Shown: positions 40,552 to 48,789 of the stretch, piece after piece | Numbering within the stretch: position 1 is the first letter of the stretch | Layout: every line of letters begins with the position of its first letter | Assembly (NCBI RefSeq): GCF_014193425.1 | Contig: NZ_JACHZG010000001.1 | Coordinates: forward strand, 3,038,001 to 3,102,000 | Reading direction: 5' to 3' | Origin: Microlunatus antarcticus | GTDB taxonomy: Bacteria > Actinomycetota > Actinomycetes > Propionibacteriales > Propionibacteriaceae | DNA: 64,000 bases | The notes under the pieces: generated by a model | Seen by the model: the letters and a program-made list of their open reading frames with translations, nothing else | Database searches by the model: none | Told to the model about the DNA's origin: nothing | Program-made: the position numbers and the translations under genes

Positions 40552-41468
40552 CGGACGTCTCCCTCGAGGAAGGACGGGGTGGCTCCGGGGGCGCTGAAGG
40601 CCGACCACCGGGTGCTCGCGGCGAAGGCGGGCAGCCCGGCGAGGTACGCGGCGTAGCGGGCCAGGTGCGGGTAGTGGCTCAGCGGCGGGCCGAGCCGGCC
40701 GGCTCCTGCTTGTCCCTGGTTGCCCTGCACGTCGTAGCGCGCGAGCGTCACCCAGAGCCGGATGTCGGCCTCGGTCAGCCCGTGCCCGACCAGGAACCCG
40801 CCGTCGACGAGCCGGTCGTCCAGGCGCCGGAACGCGGCGTGCAGCTCGGTGCGCGCCTGCTCGGCCGCCGGGCCCTCCCCCGCGGCGCGACCCACACCGG
40901 AGTTGACCGCCGGCCCGACCCAGGCGTCGAGCTCGTCGATCTCCGCGCGGTACGCCTCCGGATAGGTGTCCACGCCCGGGCTCCGCAGCTCGGCGAACTC
41001 GGTGGCGACGTCGAGTCCGAGGGTCCGGTAGTCGTTGCTGACGATCCGGCCCGTCTGGGTGTCCCACAGGGTCGGGACGCTGACGTGGCCGTCGAAGCCG
41101 GGCTCGGTGGCCTCGTACGCGTCGCGCAGCAGGGTGAAGCCGTGGACCGGGTCCGGGCCGTTCGCCTCGCGGAAGGCCCAGCCCCGGCCGTCCCGGGCGC
41201 CGTCCACGTACGACACCCCGACCACGTCCTGCAGCCCGTTGACCTCGAGCTCGAGCACCACGCGCTGCGCCCAGGGGCAGAACCAGCCGGCGTAGAGGTG
41301 GTAGCGCCCGGCCACGGCCGGGAAGCCGCTGGAGCCGTCGCGGGTGAGCCGGCCGGTGAAGCGGTAGAGCGGGCGCGGGTCGCCGGGGCGCTGCGGGACG
41401 GCGTAGGTCCCGTACCGGTCGGTATCGACCGGGCTCGCGTACGAGGCCCGGGTGGTGGTGCTGGTCAT
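40548..41468 (-). CDS. Xi-class glutathione S-transferase / glutathionyl-hydroquinone reductase-like
   Basis: The protein is 306 residues from ATG 41468, overlapping its upstream neighbour by 4 nt. It has the xi-class active site YAGWFCPWAQRVVLELEVNGL (Cys-Pro-Trp-Ala), SVPTLWDTQTGRIVSNDYRTL, and the all-helical domain FLVGHGLTEADIRLWVTLARYD. The family (ECM4/YqjG) reduces thiol-conjugated hydroquinones. Actinobacteria normally use mycothiol, so the thiol partner here may be mycothiol or a substrate-derived thiol. A role in cleaving a thiol conjugate before oxygenation is plausible. Confidence 0.9.
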   Translation of the reverse strand: MTSTTTRASYASPVDTDRYGTYAVPQRPGDPRPLYRFTGRLTRDGSSGFPAVAGRYHLYAGWFCPWAQRVVLELEVNGLQDVVGVSYVDGARDGRGWAFREANGPDPVHGFTLLRDAYEATEPGFDGHVSVPTLWDTQTGRIVSNDYRTLGLDVATEFAELRSPGVDTYPEAYRAEIDELDAWVGPAVNSGVGRAAGEGPAAEQARTELHAAFRRLDDRLVDGGFLVGHGLTEADIRLWVTLARYDVQGNQGQAGAGRLGPPLSHYPHLARYAAYLAGLPAFAASTRWSAFSAPGATPSFLEGDVR

Positions 41469-43426
41469 CGTGCGGCTCCTGCCGTCGTGCGGGACATCAG
41501 GTGGTCGGCCGACCGGCGCGGCAGGGCCAGCAGGGCGCGCGCGACGTGGTCGTTGAGCCGGTGGACCGGACCGTTCGTGCACGGCCGTGCGAACGCGGCC
41601 GCCTTGAGCGCGGTGTGCATCCCGAGCGCCAGCCGTCGCGAGGCGATCGTGCCGTCGGCCCGGACGAGGTGGTGGGTCGCGTCGGTGCGCAGCTGGCCGG
41701 TGTCGAACGGACGCCCGGCAGCATCGACGAGGACCTGGGTCGACGCCTCGCCGCGGGCCGCCAGGGCGGACAGCAGCGGGTCCTCGGTCCGGCCCAGGTC
41801 GAAGGCCGGCAGCGTCGCCTCCACGAAGGCGCGGGCCTCGACCTCGCCGGGCACGGCGGAGGACCGCGCCACGAACGTCCCGCGCTCCGCGTCGGCGACG
41901 ACCTCGAGATCCGGGCCCAGGAACGTGACCACGCCGGCCGCCTGGAGCGCCAGCAGCTGCTCGAGCCGGTCGTGGGGCGGGCCGCTGGCCCAGAAGCTGA
42001 AGAAGCCCATGAACCAGCCGTAGAAGTCATGGGCCAGCGAGGTCGGGTCCATCCGCGGCGAGCCGAGGGCCGGCGCGACGACGGGCACGATCGCCAGCAG
42101 CCCGAAGAAGGCCCCCAGGTCCGCGCTCCACGTGTCGTCGTCACGGCGGGCGAGGTCGGCGGTGATGTGGTCCCGGACCACGCGCCCCAGCTCGGCGGCG
42201 TCGGCGACGCGGAGCCCGCGCAGCGGCCGGTCCAGGACGGCGGGGTCGAAGCGGTCCGCCGGGTCGGGGACCACCTCGGCGATCCAGCGGGCGTACGCCT
42301 CGCTCCCCCACGCCAGGGCGGCGAACGTCTCCGCGAACGTCTCCCACGACGTGGCGACCCGCTCCGGGTGGCCGAGCCCGAGCTCGCGGTAGTACCACCA
42401 CGCGACCTCCCGGCCGACCAGCGGCCACAGGTCCGCCAGGAAGTCGATCGCCTCGTCACGGTCGGCCGCGCGTCGCAGCACGGCGCCGACGGCCTGCGTC
42501 GTGCAGAACGTCGTGGTCGTCGGCTTGCCCGCGCGGAGCCGGTACATCGGCTTCGCGTGGTAGGGCACGCCGCGACGGGAGCCGACGAGCAGGTGGGGCT
42601 CGGCGCCCGAGGGCTCGTAGACCAGGCGGTCGCCGTCGTTCCGGTAGCGCCCGCCGCGACCCTCGGTGAGCAGCACCATCAGGTCGACGAAGTCGAGGCC
42701 GAAGCCGCGGACCAGGACGTCCTCCCCCGCCGGCACACCGGTGAGGTCGAGGTCGCCGGCGTACCCGGGCGGGAGGTAGGTCAGGCCGCGCTCGGCCGCG
42801 AAGGTCTCCAGCGCGGCGAACGGCGGGGCGGGCCGGACGTCGACGTGGCTGTTCACCAGCACGACGGCGTCGGCGGTGAGGCGCTCGCCGTCCTCGAGCA
42901 CGACGACCTCGCGGTCCCCGTCGCCCGGGTCCCCGTCCGTGCCGCCGCTCAGCACGTCCACCGCACGCTGGGCGTGGGTCACGAGCGTCATGCCCGCGGG
43001 CACGCGGCCGAGGGTGCGACGGACGGCGAAGTCGAAGTAGGCGCTGCCCAGGCGCCGGCTCGGGAAGTCCAGCGGACCCAGGGCCTCGGCCTCGGCGGCG
43101 AGCTCGGGGTCCTCGAGGTCCACGCCGTGCGTCCGGGCCCACTCGGCGAGCGTCGGGCCCGGGGTCACGGGTCCGGCCATCGTCACGCTGTCGTCGACGA
43201 ACGCGGTCAGGTCCTCGGCCGTCGTGTTGAGGCGCAGGAGCGACGACTGCTCCGAGCGCCACACCCGCCCGCCGCCGATCGGGTACGGGTCGACGAGGTG
43301 CACCTGGACGGGTCCGGCGTGGTCCGCGGCCGCGTTGGCCACGAGGCGTTCCAGCAGGCCGGCCCCGCGCGGTCCCAGGCCGACGAGCACCAGCACCAGG
43401 CTCGAGGCGTCGTCGGTCGCGGGCAC
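41465..43426 (-). CDS. FAD/NAD(P)-binding protein, large
   Basis: The protein is 653 residues from GTG 43426 after GAGGAG. The N-terminus has a dinucleotide-binding motif VLVGLGPRGAGLLERLVA, with LRLNTTAEDLTAFVDD and VLVNSHVDVRPAPPF, matching the large FAD-NAD(P)-binding family (PF13454 type). Later segments (RGFGLDFVDLMVLLTEGRGG, GVPYHAKPMYRLRAGKP) are also typical of it. The reaction is unknown for most members; N-hydroxylation or C-S chemistry is possible. First gene of a six-gene chain of 4-nt overlaps, so it belongs to the organosulfur operon. Confidence 0.87.
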   Translation of the reverse strand: MPATDDASSLVLVLVGLGPRGAGLLERLVANAAADHAGPVQVHLVDPYPIGGGRVWRSEQSSLLRLNTTAEDLTAFVDDSVTMAGPVTPGPTLAEWARTHGVDLEDPELAAEAEALGPLDFPSRRLGSAYFDFAVRRTLGRVPAGMTLVTHAQRAVDVLSGGTDGDPGDGDREVVVLEDGERLTADAVVLVNSHVDVRPAPPFAALETFAAERGLTYLPPGYAGDLDLTGVPAGEDVLVRGFGLDFVDLMVLLTEGRGGRYRNDGDRLVYEPSGAEPHLLVGSRRGVPYHAKPMYRLRAGKPTTTTFCTTQAVGAVLRRAADRDEAIDFLADLWPLVGREVAWWYYRELGLGHPERVATSWETFAETFAALAWGSEAYARWIAEVVPDPADRFDPAVLDRPLRGLRVADAAELGRVVRDHITADLARRDDDTWSADLGAFFGLLAIVPVVAPALGSPRMDPTSLAHDFYGWFMGFFSFWASGPPHDRLEQLLALQAAGVVTFLGPDLEVVADAERGTFVARSSAVPGEVEARAFVEATLPAFDLGRTEDPLLSALAARGEASTQVLVDAAGRPFDTGQLRTDATHHLVRADGTIASRRLALGMHTALKAAAFARPCTNGPVHRLNDHVARALLALPRRSADHLMSRTTAGAAR

Positions 43427-43476
43427 GGGGGTCTCCTCGGTCGTCGTGCCCGCCGGACGGCGAGCGCATTGCCTAC

Positions 43477-43495
43477 AGGATTACTCGGGAATCCT
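43477..43495. promoter_or_regulatory. Operator-like palindrome upstream of the organosulfur operon
   Basis: AGGATT-ACTCGGG-AATCCT is a perfect 6-bp inverted repeat with a 7-nt spacer, 51 nt upstream of the operon's first start codon and in its likely promoter region. A sulfur-status repressor or activator site is a reasonable guess; none of the regulators in the window is adjacent. Confidence 0.45.
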
Positions 43496-43588
43496 CACGG
43501 TTCCAGCACCGTCCGCTGAGCAGACGGGGTCGGACCGGCAGGACGGTCTCGTGGGAACAGCACCGGGAGCGGCGGAGTTCTTCCCCCC

Positions 43589-44317
43589 GTGGTCATCACC
43601 GTCCCGAACGTGAGCGACGCCTCAGCGGCGTCGCCGCACCCGCTCGACTCCCCGACCTGGGCCTCCCTCGTCGGCGCGCACGCCCGCTTCGCCCTCGGCG
43701 ACGGGCTCGCACGCCGCTACGACCCGGCCGTGTCACCGTTCGCCGCGCTCGCCGACGTCGACGACGCCCGCGCCTGGGGCGACCTGCGCGACCTCTACGC
43801 CGAGGACGAGGTGGCCGCGCTCGCCGGGGACCGGGGCTTCAGCCGTACGGTGCCGCCCGGCTGGGCGCCGGACGGTGTCGTCGCAGGCGTCCAGCTCGTG
43901 TCGACGGACGCGCTCGTCTCCGCGCCCGCCGACGACGCGTTCGTCGTCGGGCCCGCCGACGCGGCCGAGGCGATGGACCTGGTGGCGCGGACCGAGCCGG
44001 GACCGTTCCGGCCGCGCACGTACGAGCTGGGCACCTACCTCGGGCTCCGGCACGACGGCCGGCTGGTGGCGCTGGCCGGCGAGCGGCTGCACCCGACGGG
44101 CTGGACCGAGATCAGCGCCGTCTGCACGGACCCGGCGTACCGCCGCCGGGGCCTGGCCTCACGGCTGGTCCGCGGCGTCGCCCACCTCGTCCGCGAGCGC
44201 GGCGAGACCCCGTTCCTGCACACGGGCGCAGCCAACACGCGGGCGATCGAGCTCTACCTGGCGATGGGCTTCGAGCTCCGGCGCGAGGTCGAGTTCGCGT
44301 CGTTCCGCGCCGTCTGA
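43589..44317 (+). CDS. GNAT-family N-acetyltransferase
   Basis: The protein is 242 residues (GTG 43589; GTG 43610 is an alternative). The C-terminal half is a GNAT domain: YLGLRHDGRLVALAGERLHPTGWTEISAVCTDPAYRRRGLASRLVRGVAHLV contains the acetyl-CoA pyrophosphate loop (RRRGLAS), then LHTGAANTRAIELYLAMGFELRREVEF. The N-terminal 90 residues are a further divergent domain. Substrate unknown. Divergent from the organosulfur operon. Confidence 0.87.
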   Translation: MVITVPNVSDASAASPHPLDSPTWASLVGAHARFALGDGLARRYDPAVSPFAALADVDDARAWGDLRDLYAEDEVAALAGDRGFSRTVPPGWAPDGVVAGVQLVSTDALVSAPADDAFVVGPADAAEAMDLVARTEPGPFRPRTYELGTYLGLRHDGRLVALAGERLHPTGWTEISAVCTDPAYRRRGLASRLVRGVAHLVRERGETPFLHTGAANTRAIELYLAMGFELRREVEFASFRAV

Positions 44318-44358
44318 CCACCGGCGGATCTGCGCCGTCCGATCGCACCGGCTGAGGC

Positions 44359-45192
44359 TCAGACGGTCGAGCGCCGGGCCTCGAGGGCGTCGGCGAGCTC
44401 CTCGAGCCACGTCGCCACACCCGCCGGCCCCTGGACGACGACGTCGGCGATCGCCGACAGCGCGTCCTCCTCGTGCGACGCCGAGCAGACCAGCAGCCCG
44501 CCGAGACCCTCGCGACGCAGCTGCTCGACCTCGCGGAAGGCCGGCAGGTCACCGAGGTCGTCGCCCACGAACACGACCTGCCGGGCGCCGGTCTGCTCGA
44601 CGATCGCCCGCAGCGCGACCCCCTTGTCGATGCCCGGCGAGCGGATCTCGAGGACGTTCTTGCCGGGCTCCACGACCATCTCGTGGCGTTCGGCGAGGTC
44701 GTTCAGCGGCCCGGACAGGGTCGAGAAGGACGCGTCCGGGTCCGGCAGCTGGCGGGTGTGCACGACGACCGCGCGACCCTTGTGCTCGACGTGGGCGGCG
44801 CCCTGGCCGAGCCGGTCGAGCAGCGGCGGGATCTCCTGCGTCAGCGCGGCGACCTGGCCGGGGTCGGGCGGGATGACGAACTCGTCGGTCGACGCGTCCC
44901 AGCGCTCGACGCCGTACTGGCCCAGCACCACGAGGCGGTCAAGACCCTCGACGTCGCGGAAGCCGCCCAGCCGCACGGCGGTCCGTGCGGGGCGTCCGGT
45001 GACGACGGCGACGGTCCCCAGCAGCCGCCCGAGGCGACCCAGCGCGGCGACCGCGCGCGGGTCCGCGTGCGCCTGCTCCGGGTCGGCGACGATCGGCGCG
45101 AGGGTGCCGTCGAAGTCGATCCCCACGAGCGTCTGCTCCGGGTGGTCGAGCACGGCCTGCAGGCGGTTCTGCGCCAGCGCGCCGTCGGTCAT
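44359..45192 (-). CDS. otsB: Trehalose-6-phosphate phosphatase
   Basis: The protein is 277 residues, a HAD-family phosphatase with motif I GIDFDGTLAP (nucleophile Asp 26, Asp 28), VVTGRP as motif II, HKGRAVVVHTR, NVLEIRSPGIDKGVAL with the conserved Lys, and VFVGDDLGD as the acidic motif. Removes phosphate from trehalose-6-phosphate. TAGGCT ends 6 nt before the ATG, suggesting leaderless translation. Divergent from otsA. Confidence 0.94.
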   Translation of the reverse strand: MTDGALAQNRLQAVLDHPEQTLVGIDFDGTLAPIVADPEQAHADPRAVAALGRLGRLLGTVAVVTGRPARTAVRLGGFRDVEGLDRLVVLGQYGVERWDASTDEFVIPPDPGQVAALTQEIPPLLDRLGQGAAHVEHKGRAVVVHTRQLPDPDASFSTLSGPLNDLAERHEMVVEPGKNVLEIRSPGIDKGVALRAIVEQTGARQVVFVGDDLGDLPAFREVEQLRREGLGGLLVCSASHEEDALSAIADVVVQGPAGVATWLEELADALEARRSTV

Positions 45193-45264
45193 GGGCAGAG
45201 CCTAGGAGAAGTTCAGGCTCCGCGCTCCCCGCGCCCGTGGGCACGCGGATGCGCCGTCGCCCCG

Positions 45265-45270
45265 TAACCT
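45265..45270 (+). promoter_or_regulatory. Probable -10 element for otsA
   Basis: TAACCT lies about 22 nt before the GTG start; a GTGAGG ribosome site fits between. The opposite-strand TAGGCT at 45199-45204 is the otsB -10. Confidence 0.35.
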
Positions 45271-45291
45271 TCGGCGGGTGAGGCGACAGCA

Positions 45292-46887
45292 GTGGTGACC
45301 GGTACGGCACACGGGCAGGACGCCGGTCCCGGCACCGTCGAGGCCGACGAGGGGCAGGTCGTCGACCAGCCGCTCGACGCCGAGGTCCGACCGACGCGTC
45401 GGGCCAGCTTCGTCGTGGTCGCCAACCGGCTGCCCGTCGACCGCGTCGAGCACCCCGACGGCACCACCACCTGGCGCACGTCCCCGGGCGGTCTCGTGAC
45501 GGCGCTGGAGCCGGTCATGCACTCGCACCACGGTGCGTGGGTCGGCTGGCACGGGGCGCCCGACGAGGTGGTCGAGCCGTTCGAGAACGACGGGCTCGAG
45601 CTCGTGCCGGTCCCGCTGTCGGAGGCCGAGGTCGCCGACTACTACGAGGGCTTCTCCAACGGCACGCTGTGGCCGCTCTACCACGACGTCGTCGTGCCGC
45701 CGGAGTTCCGCCGGGAGTGGTGGGACGCGTACGTCCGGGTCAACCAGCGCTTCGCCGACCGGACGGCCGCCGTGGCCGACGAGGGCGCGGTCGTGTGGGT
45801 GCAGGACTACCAGCTCCAGCTGGTGCCGCAGATGCTGCGCGAGCTGCGGCCCGACCTCAACATCGGCTTCTTCCTGCACATCCCCTTCCCCCCGACCGAG
45901 CTCTACGTCCAGCTCCCCTGGCGCGACCAGATCCTGCGCGGCCTCCTCGGCGCCGACCTGGTCGGCTTCCAGCTGGGCGGCGGGGCGCAGAACTTCCTGC
46001 GCCTGGTCCGCCAGCGGCTGCACCTCGAGACGCGCCGCGAGTACGTGCACGACGCCGACGGGCGGACCGTGATGGCCCGCGCGTACCCGATCTCCATCGC
46101 CGCCGCGTCACTGCACGAGCTGGCGTCCAGCGACGCGACGGCCGCGCGGGCGGCGGAGATCCGGGCCGACCTCGGCGAGCCGAAGGTCCTGTTCCTGGGG
46201 GTCGACCGCCTCGACTACACCAAGGGCCTGCTCGAGCGCATCCAGGCCTTCGGGGAGCTCGTCGCCGAGGGTCGCATCGACCCCGAGGAGGCGGCGCTGG
46301 TGCAGGTCGCCACGCCGTCGCGCGAGCGGGTCGAGCAGTACCGGAACCTGCGCGACGACATCGACCGCCTCGTCGGGCGGATCAACTCCGAGGTGGCCCG
46401 GATCGGCCGGCCGCCGATCACCTACCTGCACGCCTCGTACCCGCGCGAGGAGATGGCCGCGCTCTACCGGGCCGCCGACGTCATGATCGTCACGCCGCTG
46501 CGCGACGGCATGAACCTCGTGGCCAAGGAGTACGTGGCGTGCCGCCAGGCCGACGACGGCGCGCTGGTGCTGAGCGAGTTCGCGGGCGCGGCGCGCGAGC
46601 TGCGGCAGGCCTACCTGATCAACCCGCACGACATCGACGGGCTCAAGGAGACGATGGTCGAGGCGATGAACGCCCCGGCCCGGATCAAGGCCCGGCGGAT
46701 GCGGCTGCTGCGCCGCCAGGTGTTCGAGCACGACATCGACCACTGGGCGCGCGCGTTCCTCGACGACCTGGACCGCGTGGTGCAGGGCAAGGTCGAGTGG
46801 CCCGCACGGCCGGCCGTCGGCGGCGGGGTCGGTGTCGGGGGCGGCACCGAGGGCGCCGTGCACGGGCCGGCCCGAAGCCAGTCCTGA
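45292..46887 (+). CDS. otsA: Trehalose-6-phosphate synthase
   Basis: The protein is 531 residues, a retaining GT-B glycosyltransferase of family GT20: [86 protein letters not shown] and [18 protein letters not shown]. It joins UDP- or GDP-glucose to glucose-6-phosphate. The N-terminus has about 35 extra residues, and the C-terminus a Gly/Val tail, both poorly conserved. With otsB it makes trehalose for stress protection. Confidence 0.95.
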   Translation: MVTGTAHGQDAGPGTVEADEGQVVDQPLDAEVRPTRRASFVVVANRLPVDRVEHPDGTTTWRTSPGGLVTALEPVMHSHHGAWVGWHGAPDEVVEPFENDGLELVPVPLSEAEVADYYEGFSNGTLWPLYHDVVVPPEFRREWWDAYVRVNQRFADRTAAVADEGAVVWVQDYQLQLVPQMLRELRPDLNIGFFLHIPFPPTELYVQLPWRDQILRGLLGADLVGFQLGGGAQNFLRLVRQRLHLETRREYVHDADGRTVMARAYPISIAAASLHELASSDATAARAAEIRADLGEPKVLFLGVDRLDYTKGLLERIQAFGELVAEGRIDPEEAALVQVATPSRERVEQYRNLRDDIDRLVGRINSEVARIGRPPITYLHASYPREEMAALYRAADVMIVTPLRDGMNLVAKEYVACRQADDGALVLSEFAGAARELRQAYLINPHDIDGLKETMVEAMNAPARIKARRMRLLRRQVFEHDIDHWARAFLDDLDRVVQGKVEWPARPAVGGGVGVGGGTEGAVHGPARSQS

Positions 46888-46891
46888 CCAT

Positions 46892-46921
46892 CCCGCCCGG
46901 TCGCTCCGGCGGCCGGGCGGG
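46892..46921. terminator. Hairpin between otsA and the phosphatase gene
   Basis: CCCGCCCGG (46892-46900) and CCGGGCGGG (46913-46921) form a 9-bp GC stem with a 12-nt loop, 4 nt after the otsA stop, in the gap between convergent genes. Confidence 0.7.
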
Positions 46922-46945
46922 GTGAAGGATCGGGTGGAGCAGCGG

Positions 46946-47833
46946 CTAGCGGAGCCGGAGTCGCAGCCGGACGAGGTCGGCGCGGTCCAGGTCGCAACCG
47001 TCCACGAGGTAATCCTCGAGCGTGCCGTAGTCGGTGACGAGCTGGTCCCGGGCGGCGTTCAGCCACGCGAGGTCGATCTCCGACCCGGCGTACGCCCGCG
47101 TGGCCAGGTAGTCGGCGTCGCGCACCTCGCGGCTGACCCCGGCGACGCTCTGCATCAGGTCGCAGACCCAGCCCGTCCGGTCCTTGCCGGCCCGGCAGTG
47201 CACGAGCACCGGGGCGTCGGAGCGGGCGACGCGGCGGAGCACCCGGCCGACCGACTTCCGGCTCGCGGCCCAGGCGACGTAACCCCGGTAGAACTCGAGG
47301 TTCTCCCCCGCGTTGTCGATGTAGTACCGGTACTTCTTCACGCCGGGGATCGACGGGTCGCCGCCCGAGTTCATCGCGATCATCGTCTCGATGCCGAGGT
47401 CGATCACGACCCGCTTCTCGAGCGCCGTGCACCCGTCCAGGTCGCCGGTGCGCCACAGGTCCCGCACCCCGACGACGGGGCGGAAGTTGCGCGAGGTGTC
47501 GAGCCGGACCCGGGGGCCGGCGGTCAGGTCGACCTTGCCCACCCCGGAGCCCCACCAGACGATGCCGCGCTCGAAGCGCTGCGCGTAGGTGTTCTTCGAC
47601 GAGATCCGCCGCTTCACCTCGCCGTGCACGGCGGCACCGAGGACGCGGGCCCCGCCCGCGGCGAGGTAGGTCTCGAGGATCCGTCCGCTGACCCGCGGGG
47701 CGGCCTGGGCGGCGGGGACCCCGACCAGCGCGGTCCCGGCCAGGCCGAGGGCCCCGACGAGGGCCGTACGACGGGTGAGGGCCTGCGGGCCGACGGTCGT
47801 CGCGAGGACGGAGACCTCGGGCTGTGCGCTCAT
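46946..47833 (-). CDS. Tat-exported tyrosine phosphatase with LGFP-type repeat
   Basis: The protein is 295 residues from ATG 47833; the open frame upstream runs through the tRNA gene and is not coding. It has a twin-arginine signal (LTRRTALVGALGLAGTALVG, cut near AAQA). An LGFP-like repeat follows (YLAAGGARVLGAAVHGEV, FERGIVWWGSGVGKV), thought to bind cell-wall glycans. The catalytic domain has the P-loop HCRAGKDRTG (Cys about 213) of the dual-specificity/IphP-type phosphatases. Likely acts at the cell surface. Confidence 0.85.
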   Translation of the reverse strand: MSAQPEVSVLATTVGPQALTRRTALVGALGLAGTALVGVPAAQAAPRVSGRILETYLAAGGARVLGAAVHGEVKRRISSKNTYAQRFERGIVWWGSGVGKVDLTAGPRVRLDTSRNFRPVVGVRDLWRTGDLDGCTALEKRVVIDLGIETMIAMNSGGDPSIPGVKKYRYYIDNAGENLEFYRGYVAWAASRKSVGRVLRRVARSDAPVLVHCRAGKDRTGWVCDLMQSVAGVSREVRDADYLATRAYAGSEIDLAWLNAARDQLVTDYGTLEDYLVDGCDLDRADLVRLRLRLR

Positions 47834-47886
47834 CGATGCTCCTGGATCCCGAGCGCCCCGCGGCTCTGCGACGACCGAACTGTGTG

Positions 47887-47959
47887 CTCCCCCGACTGGA
47901 CTCGAACCAGTAACCTGCCGGTTAACAGCCGGCTGCTCTGCCAATTGAGCTACAGGGGA
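47887..47959 (-). tRNA. tRNA-Asn (anticodon GTT)
   Basis: The 73-nt gene folds into a full cloverleaf on the minus strand. Acceptor TCCCCTG pairs with CGGGGGA (one G-U), D stem GCTC/GAGC, anticodon stem GCCGG/CCGGC with loop CTGTTAA (anticodon GTT), T arm ACTGG-TTCGAGT-CCAGT, and discriminator G. The CCA end is not encoded. It lies just upstream of the phosphatase gene. Confidence 0.97.
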
Positions 47960-47974
47960 TTGGCCTGGATGACG

Positions 47975-48562
47975 CTACCAGCCCTGAGGGGTGGATCCGT
48001 ACTCCGACCGCAGGTCGGCCTCCGCAGCGGCGATCTCGTCGGCCACGCCGGGCTCGTTCCCGGTGAGGCCACGGGTCAGGGTGGAGTGCCAGGAGAGCGT
48101 CCCGGCGGCCCCCAGGTCGCGACGGGCGGTGACCGTGACCCCGCGCTCGCCGCGCAGCGGCACGAAACGTTCCACGGCGATGCTGGCGGCCACCCGCTCG
48201 CGGAACAGCTCCGGCAGCCGGGCCGGGTCGGCCAGCTCGACCCGACCGCGCCGCCCGCCGTAGAGCGTCCAGGACAGGCTGCGCGACTCGGCGTTCCAGC
48301 CGCCGTGCTCGATCTCGTGCCAGCCGATGTGGCGCCAGTCCCGAGGCTGGACGCCGCTGTCGGGCAGCGCGTCGGGCACCGCACCGCTCGTCCCGTCACC
48401 CCCGCCGACCGACAGCACCGACGGGCTCCCGACCGCGAAGCCGTCCTGCGACCGAGCCCAGGCCAGGATCCGGGCCGGCACGCCCTGCCGGTCGCTCAGC
48501 GAGCGACGCCAGGACGCGTGCACCTCGGGCGGCAGCCCTCGGGTGCCGAACCGGGGCCTCAT
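47975..48562 (-). CDS. Conserved hypothetical protein
   Basis: The protein is 195 residues: HASWRRSLSDRQGVPARILAWARSQDGFAVGSPSVLSV, RDWRHIGWHEIEHGGWNAESRSLSWTLYGGRRGRVEL, LPELFRERVAASIAVERFVPLRGERGVTVTARRDL. It looks like a soluble beta-rich cytoplasmic protein of the type often found by dnaG/tRNA-Asn loci in actinobacteria. No function is known to me. The stop lies 15 nt upstream of tRNA-Asn, so co-transcription with the tRNA is possible. Confidence 0.72.
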   Translation of the reverse strand: MRPRFGTRGLPPEVHASWRRSLSDRQGVPARILAWARSQDGFAVGSPSVLSVGGGDGTSGAVPDALPDSGVQPRDWRHIGWHEIEHGGWNAESRSLSWTLYGGRRGRVELADPARLPELFRERVAASIAVERFVPLRGERGVTVTARRDLGAAGTLSWHSTLTRGLTGNEPGVADEIAAAEADLRSEYGSTPQGW

Positions 48563-48789
48563 CGGCGGCGTACGGCGGTGGTGAGCACGCCCTCATTCTG
48601 CCGTGGAACCCCAGGCACCCCGACCGGCCGCTGAGCGGTCCGGCCGGGGCGGGGACGACCCGCACGAGCCGGATCGCCCCCCGCGACCCGTTCGTGCCGG
48701 TACGGGGACAGCGTTGTCGACCAGACTGAACCCCTGTAGTACCGGATCGCACCATTGACACCTCATCTACTTTCGACTAGGACCAGCGT

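Noticed and set aside
43427-43588. A second polycysteine leader ORF upstream of the organosulfur operon.
   Set aside because: The short frames on the minus strand here contain no run of Cys codons.
47834-47944. Longer phosphatase start at TTG 47944.
   Set aside because: That frame runs through the tRNA-Asn gene; ATG 47833 precedes a normal Tat signal peptide.
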